The translations under genes were made by a program, and so were the position numbers. Source: Chondrus crispus (Eukaryota; Rhodophyta; Florideophyceae; Gigartinales; Gigartinaceae). Taken from it: a DNA stretch of 64,000 nt. The stretch lies in contig NW_005179151.1 of the NCBI RefSeq assembly GCF_000350225.1, positions 287,689 to 351,688 on the forward strand, given 5' to 3'. Shown here piece after piece: positions 1-8,257 of the stretch. Position 1 is the stretch's first letter. Each line of letters begins with the position of its first letter. The notes under the pieces were generated by a model. That model saw only the letters and a program-made list of their open reading frames with translations. It ran no database searches and was not told where the DNA came from.

Positions 1-340
1 ACGGCAGATACCACAGGAAGGGAAGGGTGGTCCGAGCCCCAGGTCTGTGTTGATATAGGCTGGAGGGTGAAAAAAAAATCAAAATCAAAGCCAAAATTTG
101 AGTGGCCGGGGCCCGTGGCCCCGCCTAAGTGGGGGGTTGTGTGACACGTGGTTGGGACCGGTGTAAGTAATTGGAAGTTTAAGTTAGTAATTGTAGACCG
201 CGCGCAAAAAGAGTATAAATGCGGTGGTTTTCGGTCGTCCTGTACGGCCGAGACCACAGAGGCAGACAGGGACACATCACATCACAATAAAACACGCACG
301 GGTAAGACACGGGACGAGGTACCCCGTTTTCACCCCAACA
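1..340 (+). mobile_element. 3' end of a second gypsy copy, with its LTR (140-340)
   Basis: Bases 1-139 are the inverted counterpart of 595-735, the segment just inside the 3' LTR of the complete element at 404-7171. They end in the same purine tract, AGTGGGGGGTTG. The LTR runs from TGTGACACG at 140 to CCCCAACA at 340 and contains the same TATAAAT-type promoter. It is more diverged from the other two LTRs (about 201 versus 191-192 bp) than those are from each other, so this is an older or different family member. The rest of the element lies outside the window to the left. The two elements therefore sit tail to tail. Confidence 0.85.
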
Positions 341-403
341 GGGTAGTACCCGAAGGGTAGGGCAACGGTACGGTATCTGGAAACCTAGGATTTCCAGACG
401 GTG
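341..403. other. Spacer between two tail-to-tail elements, with short palindrome
   Basis: Sixty-three bases separate the left LTR from the element at 404. A near-perfect palindrome lies at 376-398 (TCTGGAAA...TTTCCAGA around CCTAGG). The last five bases, CGGTG at 399-403, are the target-site duplication of the following element. Confidence 0.7.
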
Positions 404-594
404 TGTTAGGGTGGAAACGGAGTACGTCGTCCCGTGTCCTACCCGTGTGTGTTTTTTTTGTGATGTGATGTCTCTCTCCGTCTCGGCCGTACAGGACGAC
501 CGAAAACCACCGCATTTATACTCTTTTTGCGCGAGGTCTACAGTTACTAACTTAAACTTCCAATTACTTACACCGGTCCCAACCACGTGTCACA
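404..594 (-). repeat. 3' LTR of element 1
   Basis: 191 bp, TG...CA ends, nearly identical to 6980-7171. Compared with the 5' LTR it has one base fewer in the A-run and two substitutions. On its inner side is the purine tract expected for plus-strand priming. Confidence 0.95.
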
Positions 595-607
595 CAACCC
601 CCCACTT
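595..607 (-). promoter_or_regulatory. Polypurine tract of element 1
   Basis: Minus-strand AAGTGGGGGGTTG directly abuts the TG of the 3' LTR, the usual position for the plus-strand DNA primer. The same sequence occurs at 127-139 next to the left LTR. Confidence 0.8.
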
Positions 608-669
608 AGGCGGGGCCACGGGCCCCGGCCACTCAAATTTTGGCTTTGATTTTGATTTTTTTTTCACCC

Positions 670-690
670 TCCAGCCTATATCAACACAGA
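670..690 (+). promoter_or_regulatory. TATA-like box for the antisense accessory gene
   Basis: CTATATCAA lies about 270 bases before the ATG at 947, on the strand opposite to gag-pol and just inside the 3' LTR. The segment is preserved in the other copy (reverse complement at 46-66). It would allow the accessory gene to be transcribed independently of the LTR. This is a motif reading only. Confidence 0.35.
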
Positions 691-946
691 CCTGGGGCTC
701 GGACCACCCTTCCCTTCCTGTGGTATCTGCCGTCGCTCTCCGTTCGCCTTTCTCGCTCCACCCCAGCTTCGGTTTAGCTCTTTCGGCCTCCTGCTTCCTG
801 CGCTGCTTAGCTCTCGCCGCTCTTCCGCGTTGCCTCCGTGGTCCTCGTCGTAGTTTAGTCCTTCTGTCTACCGCCAGATCGAGAGGCACGCAGGTGGGGT
901 TTCAGTCCCCGTGTGCCCTCTTTGGCTCCCCTCATAGCGTAATACG

Positions 947-1756
947 ATGGCGAGGACCAAGCAGACAGCGGCGAAGAGCACAGGAGGTAAGCGTCCGCGG
1001 AAGCATCTGGCTCTGAAAGCTGCACGCTTCGCCAGCCGCGACCACTTAATGTTCGAGCTCTCATCTCGAACAGATGTAACCAAGGTTTCCAAGACGGGCT
1101 CCATGTTCCACATTTGGGTGGCCAGCGGGCATCGCCGTTACGCTGTAACAGAACAAGAGTTCAACAGCCTTCTAGGAGATCACATTACCGCCCTGCTCCA
1201 CCGCAAGCCAGATGAAGAGGTCTCTCTCGAAGAGATATGGCGTCTTGGTCTCACAGAGTCGTTGTCGGACACAAACCAGTACTGTATTATCGGCGACGGT
1301 GAGTGGAACATTGAGTCCATCTATCTCGACGTTGACAACACGTACTATGGCGTCGATGCCGCAACCAACCTTCCTCACCGTATTTTGCTATACACTCTAG
1401 CAATTTCCGGAACCGGGAATAGTACAACTCACAAGATTGTTGACGATCTCTTCCAGTTTGGTGGGAGAGACCGAATTAGTGCCTTCTTAAGTATTGATCG
1501 TTTTTGCACCGATCAAAAGAGCAGGAGTCTGAAGATGATCCATGGTCGTTCCAGGGCGGTCAATCCTCGGACTCCGATCTACCGCGTTTCCACACACGGG
1601 ACCGTGCGGTTCCGAGATAATAGTGACATGTGCATCTCCGCCGCCGTCTGCAACGGTCTCCAACTACTAGGGTCTCCAAACCTTGCCGTCAAGTACTGGG
1701 ATATTTTAGTTCGCAACAGCCTCCTCTTTGAGAGGACCGGCTCTCCGTCGCGTTGA
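947..1756 (+). CDS. Retrotransposon antisense accessory protein with histone H3 tail mimic
   Basis: The protein starts M-ARTKQTAAKSTGGKRPRK and continues H-L-A-L-K-A-A-R. Against the H3 tail, 22 of the first 26 residues are identical. K4, K9, S10, T11, K14, K18 and K23 are kept; R8, A15, Q19 and T22 are replaced, and K27 is lost. The ATG at 947 has G at +4 and begins the mimic exactly at H3 residue 1. A globular region of about 230 residues follows that I do not recognise. It contains Cys-229 in M-C-I-S-A-A-V-C-N-G-L. A GGTAAGC inside the tail codons resembles a splice donor, but reading through it preserves the H3 match. The frame stops at a TGA (1754-1756), and the same frame continues open to 2158. 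A tail-less homologue lies at 15492-16681. Function is unknown; the mimicry is what I see, a chromatin role is inference. Confidence 0.85.
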   Translation: MARTKQTAAKSTGGKRPRKHLALKAARFASRDHLMFELSSRTDVTKVSKTGSMFHIWVASGHRRYAVTEQEFNSLLGDHITALLHRKPDEEVSLEEIWRLGLTESLSDTNQYCIIGDGEWNIESIYLDVDNTYYGVDAATNLPHRILLYTLAISGTGNSTTHKIVDDLFQFGGRDRISAFLSIDRFCTDQKSRSLKMIHGRSRAVNPRTPIYRVSTHGTVRFRDNSDMCISAAVCNGLQLLGSPNLAVKYWDILVRNSLLFERTGSPSR

Positions 1757-2158
1757 ATCCGAGATTTCCATGACGCTGGAAAACACCTTAATCAAGATGA
1801 AGTCGCTCTTCGCGGGTCGGGTCTTCGTAGTCCATCTCTCGGACTCCTCTTGAGGCTCGACCCGGGTGTCTATGTCGCGACTTTAGAAGGCTTGCCCCAC
1901 ATAATGCACAGCATCTGCGTCTCGACCATACATTCCATCGTACTTGATTGTATGGAGGGGTTTCCGCTTCGGCTCTGCGCCGGCGCGGTCAAAGCATGCG
2001 TTGGAGCCGACGGGATCTTCGTTGGCGTCTCCGAACTGCGCCAAGTTCTCGTCGTCACCCCTTCCAAGAAGAAACGGAGCAGAATTGGACGCGCAAGCAG
2101 CCGCAGAGCGCACAAGAAAGCCGCGATTCGGGGTTCGGGAAGTTCCATTCAGCATTAG
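1757..2158 (+). pseudogene. In-frame C-terminal continuation of the H3-mimic protein after TGA
   Basis: The reading frame of the H3-mimic gene continues without further stops for about 133 codons to a TAG at 2156-2158. It contains I-H-S-I-V-L-D-C and S-E-L-R followed by a lysine/arginine-rich tail. These match H-V-V-V-L-D and P-E-L-R plus a basic tail at the corresponding place in the homologue ending near 16681. The full frame would be about 403 residues, close to the ~396 of the homologue. I conclude that the TGA at 1754 is a nonsense mutation in this copy, or less likely a readthrough site. The 2159-2282 segment up to the pol stop shows nothing else. Confidence 0.7.
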
Positions 2159-2282
2159 AGGTCATTGGTGATTCCCATTGTCTCCATGACCCACTCTCTA
2201 TCTACTTGTAGCAAGCAATCAGTACTTCATATGCATTTCACTATCTTTCAATTCAAAGCGTAAAAATCCCTAATCATTTGCC

Positions 2283-5200
2283 TCACTGAAGGTGCAACGG
2301 TTGCCTCCTGTAGAGGACCAGCCTTCTGGCATGTATCTCCCTTCTCGAGTAGCGTTGATGCGGCGACACTAGGGTGTACCGCGGGTGGCGCACACCAGCA
2401 ACTCGGCATGGGCCATAGAACTTCGACAAGGCGATAGGCCATTTCTGCATGGGCCCGAGGGCAGCCCCTTTTGCGACCAACACTTCGTCGCCCACATTGA
2501 AAGTTGCTTCGCGACCGTCTGTTAATGTGGTTGCAGCTCTGCGCCCGATTATTCTTGTTGCCCGCATCGCCCTGGCTTGCAAGAGTTCCATTTGCCGGTG
2601 GCGGATCTCGGAGACTCCAAATAGAGGCTTTTGGTCTCCAGGCGCCATCCTGGGCAACACCCCATAAAGCAGCTCGAACGGGGACAATCCCACCGCCATC
2701 CTCCTGCGACGGTATCCATATAGGACTTGACGTAAAGCATCGTCCCACTCAACAATTGTAGGCGAGGCACCGAGAATCATCTTACGGACTGCTCTCTTCA
2801 ATGTGCCGACCATCCGCTCCGCCCGTCCGTTTGACATAGGTGCATAGGCGAGCACTGTCTTCCACTTAATCCCGTTTCGTGCCATGAAGGCATTCAGGAC
2901 CGACGCTGTGAAACAAGTAGCGTTGTCCGAGACAACGACACGTGGTAACCCAAAACAGTGGATTATCTCTTCTTTCACGAACTCCAGCACCTCCTCTGCC
3001 GTCGAGGTGACGGTGGCCTTCGCAATTGGCCAGCCAGTCAGGTGCTCAACGGCAATAAGGATGTACCTCCGTCCAGAGGGCGTACGAGGCAATTGTCCCG
3101 CAAAATCGATAGAGTATGTATCAAATAACGAAGTCATGGGAAATCGAAGGGTGGTCTTGTACTTCGGAATTGGTGTGGCTTTCTGGCAACCGTCACAACC
3201 CCGAACGTAGTCGTTCACGTCTCGGTGGACGGCAGGCCACCAATATCGGTCCAAGACGAATCTCTTCGTCGTTTGCAGATCCCAATGGCCTATTTCGTCG
3301 TGAAAGGCTCTAATGATCCTTCTGCGAGCCCCTATACGCGGGATAGCGCGTAATCCATTGTTGGTCCTACGGAACAGTTGTCCATTACAAGCCATGAAAC
3401 GTTTGGCGCTTCGGCGGTTGAGCCGACGTCGACGAACATCCACTTCCCTCATATCAATACCCGCCAGGTGCCTTGAAATGTCAATAAGATGGGGTTCCCA
3501 CTCCATTTGCGCCTCTAGAGGATCCGAAACACTGCAGACAAGATCTCCCTCGTCGTCAGAGTCGACTCCATCCTCGCCCTTGGCTTTCAGGCGGGACAGG
3601 AAGTCAGCTGCACCGTTCTTTCCTCCCGGGCGGTACTTAATTTCGAATTCGTATTCTGCTAGGAAGTCCATCCACCTTGCCAACCTCCCGTGAATGTCTT
3701 TCTTCTTAAAGGCATACTGCAGGGCTTGGTGGTCTGTTATTAGCGTGAACTTTTGTGTTGAAAGCAGGTAAACTCGGAACTTCTTCAAATCGAAGATCAC
3801 AGCCAGGGCCTCTCGCTCACAGGCGGAGTACTTCCTCTCGGCTGACGTCATCGTGCGACTTGCGTACTGGATCGGGTGGACTTTCCTGTCCTCTTTTCGT
3901 TGGGCCATAACAGCTCCGACGGCGACCGAGGATGCATCAGTCTCCACGACAAAAGGTTGTTCGAAGTCCGGAAACGCCAAGACTGGCGGGGAGGTCAACT
4001 TGAGCTTAAGCTTCTCGAATGCCTCCTGCATCTCCGCCGTCCACTTAAAAGTCCGTTTAGTAGACGTGGCCTCATGTAACGGAGCAGAGATCTCGGCGAA
4101 CTTGGGAATGAAGCGGCGGTAGTATCCCGCCAGACCAAGGAAGCTACGAAGCCCTGTCGCATTGGACGGCTCCTTCTCCCTCTTAATAGCGCTGACCTTT
4201 TCGGGGTCTACTTTGACGCCATCTCCGGTGACTATGTGTCCAAGCAGTCGCGTTTGGGACTGTGCAAAGCTGCATTTTGAGATCTTAAGCTTCAGCCCGC
4301 TCGTAGCAATCACCTTGCAGACTTCACGTAAGTGTGAAGTGTGCTCTTCAACGGACTTCGAGAAGACGACTACGTCGTCTAAGTAAACTCTAACGAAGCT
4401 AAGCCTTTGGAAAAGCTGGTCCATCATCCTTTGGAATGTAGAGGGGGCGTTCATTAACCCGAACGGCATCACCTCGAACTGAAACGTCCCAAAACGGCAG
4501 ACGAAAGTCGTCTTCTCTTTGCAGTTCTCAGCCATCCGGACTTGCCAATACCCCGAGAACAAGTCAAGCGTTGTGAAGACCGAGCTCCCCTCTAAATCAT
4601 CGAAGATCTCCTCGATCTTTGGCAAGGGCCAACGATCGGCTTTCATTTTGCGATTGAGGGTGCGGTAATCTACACAGAACCTGGGTTTTCCGTCTTTCTT
4701 CGATGCGATAACGATAGGAAAGGACCAGGCCGAAATGGAGGGGGTTATTATTCCCGCCTCCAACATCTTACGAAGCTCCTCACGTACCACTTCATTGTGG
4801 CGTGGCGGAAGCCTACGTGCAGGGTGAGTAATGGGGCTTGGATCTTCTAGCTCAAACGAGTGAGACACCGGAACATCTGCCGGTCTTAAATCGTCGAGTG
4901 ACCAAGCTACGATCCCTGAGTTCTGGATAGAATTCACAATGCTCTCCCTGGCCTCGAAAGCCAGGTGGCGCAATTTCTCCCCGAGAAGGGCTACTTGAAG
5001 CCGTTCCGGGCCTTCTTCGTCTACTCTGCCATCTCCTTTCGCGTTTTCCGAGTCGGACTTTAGGCCCTCTTTCACTAGTTCAGGAAGACCATCCAATTCA
5101 TCTTCGACTCCATCCGGTTGCTTGGTGAGTCCCAAATCAGGTTCAAATGGTGGCTGGTCAAGAGTCGCCAAGACAAATTCATTGTCGCTTGTCGTAGACG

Positions 5201-6980
5201 AGCCGGGTACAGCCTCAGAATCAGAGGTGAAATCCTCACTATCAGTTGAGGCTGCACTCCGTGAAACGTGTTCCACATCCATGTTGAGGCCTAGTCTGGT
5301 GGTATTCTCACCTACTGTCATCTGCACATGTTGCTTACCAAGATCGATGCATGCCTGTAGTCCCTCAAGGGTCGGAAGCCCTATGATCAGGTCGAACGGC
5401 GATCCTTTCACGACTAAGAAGTCCAACTTCACGATAAGTTCACCAAACGATGTTGGTATCTGATGAAGCGATCCCAGGCAGGGCGCATTAGCACCATCTG
5501 CCACCGTGATATGCTTCTCAGTCGGTTGCGGGGAGAGGCAAAGCTTAGACGCCAATTTTGGCGAGATTATGTTCGGTACGGCCCCAGAATCTAACAGGGC
5601 TTGAGCTTCCGTCCCATAAACCTTCACAGTTACCAGCCGCAGCCTTCGAGACTTCGTATCGGCATGACCTGCGAAAGCACGACCACGGACTCTTTGTTTC
5701 GCAAACAAGCGGCGTATCTCCTTCTTCGCCACTTCCGCATCGCCACGAACAAGCTGTCCGAAAGTGAGTCCGGAAGATGCGTTTGCAAGCTCCGAAACGA
5801 CATTATACTTCCTCACATACTCCTGGAGGGATGTTTTCCTGGTCACTTTCTTCGCCTTCTTCCTCTGGTGGGACCTCCTTGGCCCCGCCTGAAGTGGCAG
5901 AGCCCTCTTTTGCATCTCAAATGGTACAGGCGGGTTCAGAAGCCTGGGAATGGACATCTCCTCCCGGGTTTTGTGCTGCTTGGGAAGAGGTTCCCCGTCT
6001 GCGTTTCTCTTTGTGACGGCCACGACTTCTCCGTCGTTCGCCTCGTCAATATAGGTGACCTGGGCATTCCCTGCACCTTCTGTCGCAGGTGCTGTGGACT
6101 GAATCGTGGCTCCTGCCCTCGGCAGTGCCGTTCTAAGCCTGGTCCAGCACGTCTCCTTTTCATGACCAAGCTTCCCACAATTCGAACAACGAGTGTCTCG
6201 GCGCGGATTAGAAGGGCATCGGGTGGCTCCATGCCCCGGTTCCCTGCAGAATGAGCAGGTTCGGACCTGGCCACCTTGATCTGCTGTCTGATTCTTCTTT
6301 ACCAACAAAGAAAGTTCTGCTAGCCGTTCTGCTAGCACGTCCACTTTCTTTTCGATCTTGTCCGGCTCCTGGCGTGTGTCCGGTCTCTGTAGAATGCGCC
6401 TAGGCGCCGGAGGCTGAGGTTGCCTAGCATTTTGTGCAGCCATAAAGGCTTTGCGGCCAGACACGAAGTCCTTAACGGCCTTCTTGAGCTCCCCGTACGA
6501 GGTAGGTGCCCTATACAAGACGAACTGTGACACGTCGGTGTGCTCCATGACCGCGTTCCGGAGTAGTCCGAACTTGGCTTCGGGGTTGAAAGCTGCTTTA
6601 TCGAAGCGGCGATCCATCTCGTTTAACGACGCGAGCACGTCGTTGCCGTCCAACCTACTCGCGACTGCGAGCCTGATGTTTTCTTCCGGTTCAGGGACTG
6701 GCTCGAAACGGTCGAGCAATGCCTTCTTGACGGCTTGGTAGTCGCCGGCCGCCTCGTTCAGTCCACCGTCTTGGCTGTAGGTTTCATAGTAGTAGTCGAA
6801 AGCCTCCCCTTGCAGGTAGCACAGTAGCTCTCCGGCTTTGTCTTCGTCGGACTTGCCTTTCATTACGACGTTTTCGTAGACAAAGAAGAACTTGGCGACA
6901 TCTGCCTCGTGCTTACCATCGAACACCAGGGAAGCGGGGCCCGCCTGACTGTTGGCGTCGGCCCTCCACAAGAGTACCAT
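2283..6980 (-). CDS. gag-pol: Gag-Pol polyprotein of gypsy element 1
   Basis: A single frame of about 1,565 residues. Order: capsid-like Gag; two CX2CX4HX4C zinc knuckles near residues 240-275; aspartic protease with L-L-D-S-G-A near 463; reverse transcriptase with Y-L-D-D near 868; RNase H starting V-E-T-D-A-S near 1013; integrase with H..H..C-x2-C zinc finger near 1230-1260 and D, D, E at about 1290 (Y-S-I-D-F), 1350 (S-D-N-A-T) and 1386 (N-G-R-A-E-R). All catalytic residues I can check are present, so the copy may be functional. I start at the ATG at 6980, whose A is the last LTR base and whose TG opens the primer binding site. The frame is open further upstream into the LTR, but that part lies before the expected transcription start. 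There is no frameshift between gag and pol and no chromodomain. Confidence 0.95.
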   Translation of the reverse strand: MVLLWRADANSQAGPASLVFDGKHEADVAKFFFVYENVVMKGKSDEDKAGELLCYLQGEAFDYYYETYSQDGGLNEAAGDYQAVKKALLDRFEPVPEPEENIRLAVASRLDGNDVLASLNEMDRRFDKAAFNPEAKFGLLRNAVMEHTDVSQFVLYRAPTSYGELKKAVKDFVSGRKAFMAAQNARQPQPPAPRRILQRPDTRQEPDKIEKKVDVLAERLAELSLLVKKNQTADQGGQVRTCSFCREPGHGATRCPSNPRRDTRCSNCGKLGHEKETCWTRLRTALPRAGATIQSTAPATEGAGNAQVTYIDEANDGEVVAVTKRNADGEPLPKQHKTREEMSIPRLLNPPVPFEMQKRALPLQAGPRRSHQRKKAKKVTRKTSLQEYVRKYNVVSELANASSGLTFGQLVRGDAEVAKKEIRRLFAKQRVRGRAFAGHADTKSRRLRLVTVKVYGTEAQALLDSGAVPNIISPKLASKLCLSPQPTEKHITVADGANAPCLGSLHQIPTSFGELIVKLDFLVVKGSPFDLIIGLPTLEGLQACIDLGKQHVQMTVGENTTRLGLNMDVEHVSRSAASTDSEDFTSDSEAVPGSSTTSDNEFVLATLDQPPFEPDLGLTKQPDGVEDELDGLPELVKEGLKSDSENAKGDGRVDEEGPERLQVALLGEKLRHLAFEARESIVNSIQNSGIVAWSLDDLRPADVPVSHSFELEDPSPITHPARRLPPRHNEVVREELRKMLEAGIITPSISAWSFPIVIASKKDGKPRFCVDYRTLNRKMKADRWPLPKIEEIFDDLEGSSVFTTLDLFSGYWQVRMAENCKEKTTFVCRFGTFQFEVMPFGLMNAPSTFQRMMDQLFQRLSFVRVYLDDVVVFSKSVEEHTSHLREVCKVIATSGLKLKISKCSFAQSQTRLLGHIVTGDGVKVDPEKVSAIKREKEPSNATGLRSFLGLAGYYRRFIPKFAEISAPLHEATSTKRTFKWTAEMQEAFEKLKLKLTSPPVLAFPDFEQPFVVETDASSVAVGAVMAQRKEDRKVHPIQYASRTMTSAERKYSACEREALAVIFDLKKFRVYLLSTQKFTLITDHQALQYAFKKKDIHGRLARWMDFLAEYEFEIKYRPGGKNGAADFLSRLKAKGEDGVDSDDEGDLVCSVSDPLEAQMEWEPHLIDISRHLAGIDMREVDVRRRRLNRRSAKRFMACNGQLFRRTNNGLRAIPRIGARRRIIRAFHDEIGHWDLQTTKRFVLDRYWWPAVHRDVNDYVRGCDGCQKATPIPKYKTTLRFPMTSLFDTYSIDFAGQLPRTPSGRRYILIAVEHLTGWPIAKATVTSTAEEVLEFVKEEIIHCFGLPRVVVSDNATCFTASVLNAFMARNGIKWKTVLAYAPMSNGRAERMVGTLKRAVRKMILGASPTIVEWDDALRQVLYGYRRRRMAVGLSPFELLYGVLPRMAPGDQKPLFGVSEIRHRQMELLQARAMRATRIIGRRAATTLTDGREATFNVGDEVLVAKGAALGPMQKWPIALSKFYGPCRVAGVRHPRYTLVSPHQRYSRREIHARRLVLYRRQPLHLQ
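6962..6979 (-). promoter_or_regulatory. Primer binding site of element 1
   Basis: Minus-strand TGGTACTCTTGTGGAGGG follows the 5' LTR with no spacer. TGG is the expected complement of a tRNA CCA end. The tRNA cannot be named from this window. Confidence 0.6.
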
Positions 6981-7171
6981 GTTAGGGTGGAAACGGGGTA
7001 CGTCGTCCCGTGTCCTACCCGTGTGTGTTTTTTTTTGTGATGTGATGTCTCTCTCCGTCTCGGCCGTACAGGACGACCGAAAACCACCGCATTTATACTC
7101 TTTTTGCGCGAGGTCTACAATTACTAACTTAAACTTCCAATTACTTACACCGGTCCCAACCACGTGTCACA
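6980..7171 (-). repeat. 5' LTR of element 1
   Basis: 192 bp, TGTGACACG...CCCTAACA on the minus strand, followed outward by the duplicated target CGGTG. It contains the promoter described at 7091-7097. Confidence 0.95.
7091..7097 (-). promoter_or_regulatory. TATA box in the 5' LTR of element 1
   Basis: Minus-strand GAGTATAAATGCGG. The same box is present in all three LTRs of the family (around 215, 516 and 7091). Transcription would start about 25-30 bases downstream, leaving a short R-U5 before the ATG at 6980. Confidence 0.7.
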
Positions 7172-7176
7172 CGGTG

Positions 7177-8257
7177 CATGTAGTGTCAAGCTTCCTTGGT
7201 CTGCTTTACTCTCGAGTCTCGCCGTCGTCGGCGGCTATATATATTCAGTTGTGATATGTTATGATACAGTGTTATCATATTACTACAGTGCATACTACTG
7301 TACAAGTATGCACCCATTGCCGTCTGGAAATCTGGATTAGAGTGAGTGATCGCGATTAGCCCGATTAGCCCGACGTCTCTCCTCGTTGGCAGTACTTTCT
7401 CCCGTCGTTGTTCCGTGGGGCGCTATCAACCACCTTGTCCTTATCATTGCCATCAGGCTCCTCCCCTTTAGTCCTCGTCTCCGAGTTTCTCACTGTTTTT
7501 GTCCATTTCAGTCGACTGCAGGTTCCCGCGCACAGCCGCGCCTTTCGAACGTCCAATCCCCCAAGGCCCCTGCTGCCATGGCGTTATCCCTGTAGGAACA
7601 GGACGACTCGTTTTATTCAAGATCCTTCAAGTCTTTTTTCTCTTCATCCCCCGCCTCTTCCCTACGATCGCCTCACCGGCGACATCACCCGCCTCACTCA
7701 AATCAACACCAACTTCACCCAAATATTCACTGACCTCACCCAAATCCTCACCAACCTCACCCGAGCCCTCACCCTGAACCCGCCGTGGGACGCGTCAGTC
7801 AACCTTCGCTCTCGTCCGCTGCGACGCATTCGTCCCAGCAGTTCACGCTCGCTCCCAGCCCGCCTTCCTCCTCCTCTCCCTCCCCTATCTCTCCCCTCCG
7901 TTTGCTACCTCCTTCTTTGCCCGTTCCGCGCCGCCCAGATCAACATGGCAAACTTCTACACAATACTCGTTGCTACACACGTATTGCCACGGGACAGAGA
8001 TAATTCAGGGTTTACGTCTGGAAGAATTCTGCAATTTTCTTCAACGCCACTTATCCATGCCCAAACGATACTGGTCAGCTACAATCGTATTTTACCAAAT
8101 CTCGTGGAAAACCGATGCAAAACTCGATGCACGTCCAAGAAAACATTTACAAGGGATGATGGGTGTACTGGGGTCGGGGCATAGCATCAACAAAAAGAAA
8201 CAAAAAAATAGACCTACCCATTGAGCTCACGGACATGGCATCTAAACGTCTCGTTCC
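7177..8257. other. Non-coding flank: possible LTR relic and Pro/Ser-rich repeat
   Basis: 7220-7350 has a TATATATAT run and TATCATATTACTACAG...GTACAAGTATG, weakly resembling the middle of the LTR at 16682-17344. It may be a relic of that family. 7640-7780 is a short degenerate repeat (CTCACCCAAAT...). 7785-7930 is repeated at 12541-12670; both can be read as S-Q-P-S-L-S-S-A-A...L-A-P-S-P-P-S-S, a fragment of an unknown Pro/Ser-rich protein. From about 8042 the dispersed repeat that carries the membrane-protein gene begins. I see no complete gene. Confidence 0.4.

Larger units (their letters stand above)
404..7171 (-). mobile_element. Complete Ty3/gypsy LTR retrotransposon (element 1)
   Basis: On the minus strand the order is 5' LTR (7171-6980), primer binding site, one gag-pol frame (6980-2283), an oppositely oriented accessory gene (947-2158), polypurine tract (607-595) and 3' LTR (594-404). 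The five-base target duplication CGGTG is present at 399-403 and 7172-7176. The two LTRs start TGTGACACG, end CCCTAACA and differ at only about three places, so the insertion is young. RT lies before integrase, which defines Ty3/gypsy. There is no chromodomain at the end of Pol. Confidence 0.96.

Noticed and set aside
977..1000. Splice donor GGTAAGC inside the H3-like tail
   Set aside because: Reading straight through keeps the H3 match (S-T-G-G-K). Using it would break the protein, and no acceptor restores a motif.
1754..1756. TGA as selenocysteine or reassigned codon
   Set aside because: Other genes in the window are broken by TAG and TAA as well, and no SECIS-like element is apparent. Simple nonsense is more economical.
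7091..7163. Extension of gag-pol into the 5' LTR from a GTG near 7163
   Set aside because: That part lies upstream of the LTR TATA box and expected transcript start, and it would use a non-ATG start. The ATG at 6980 is at the LTR/primer-site junction.
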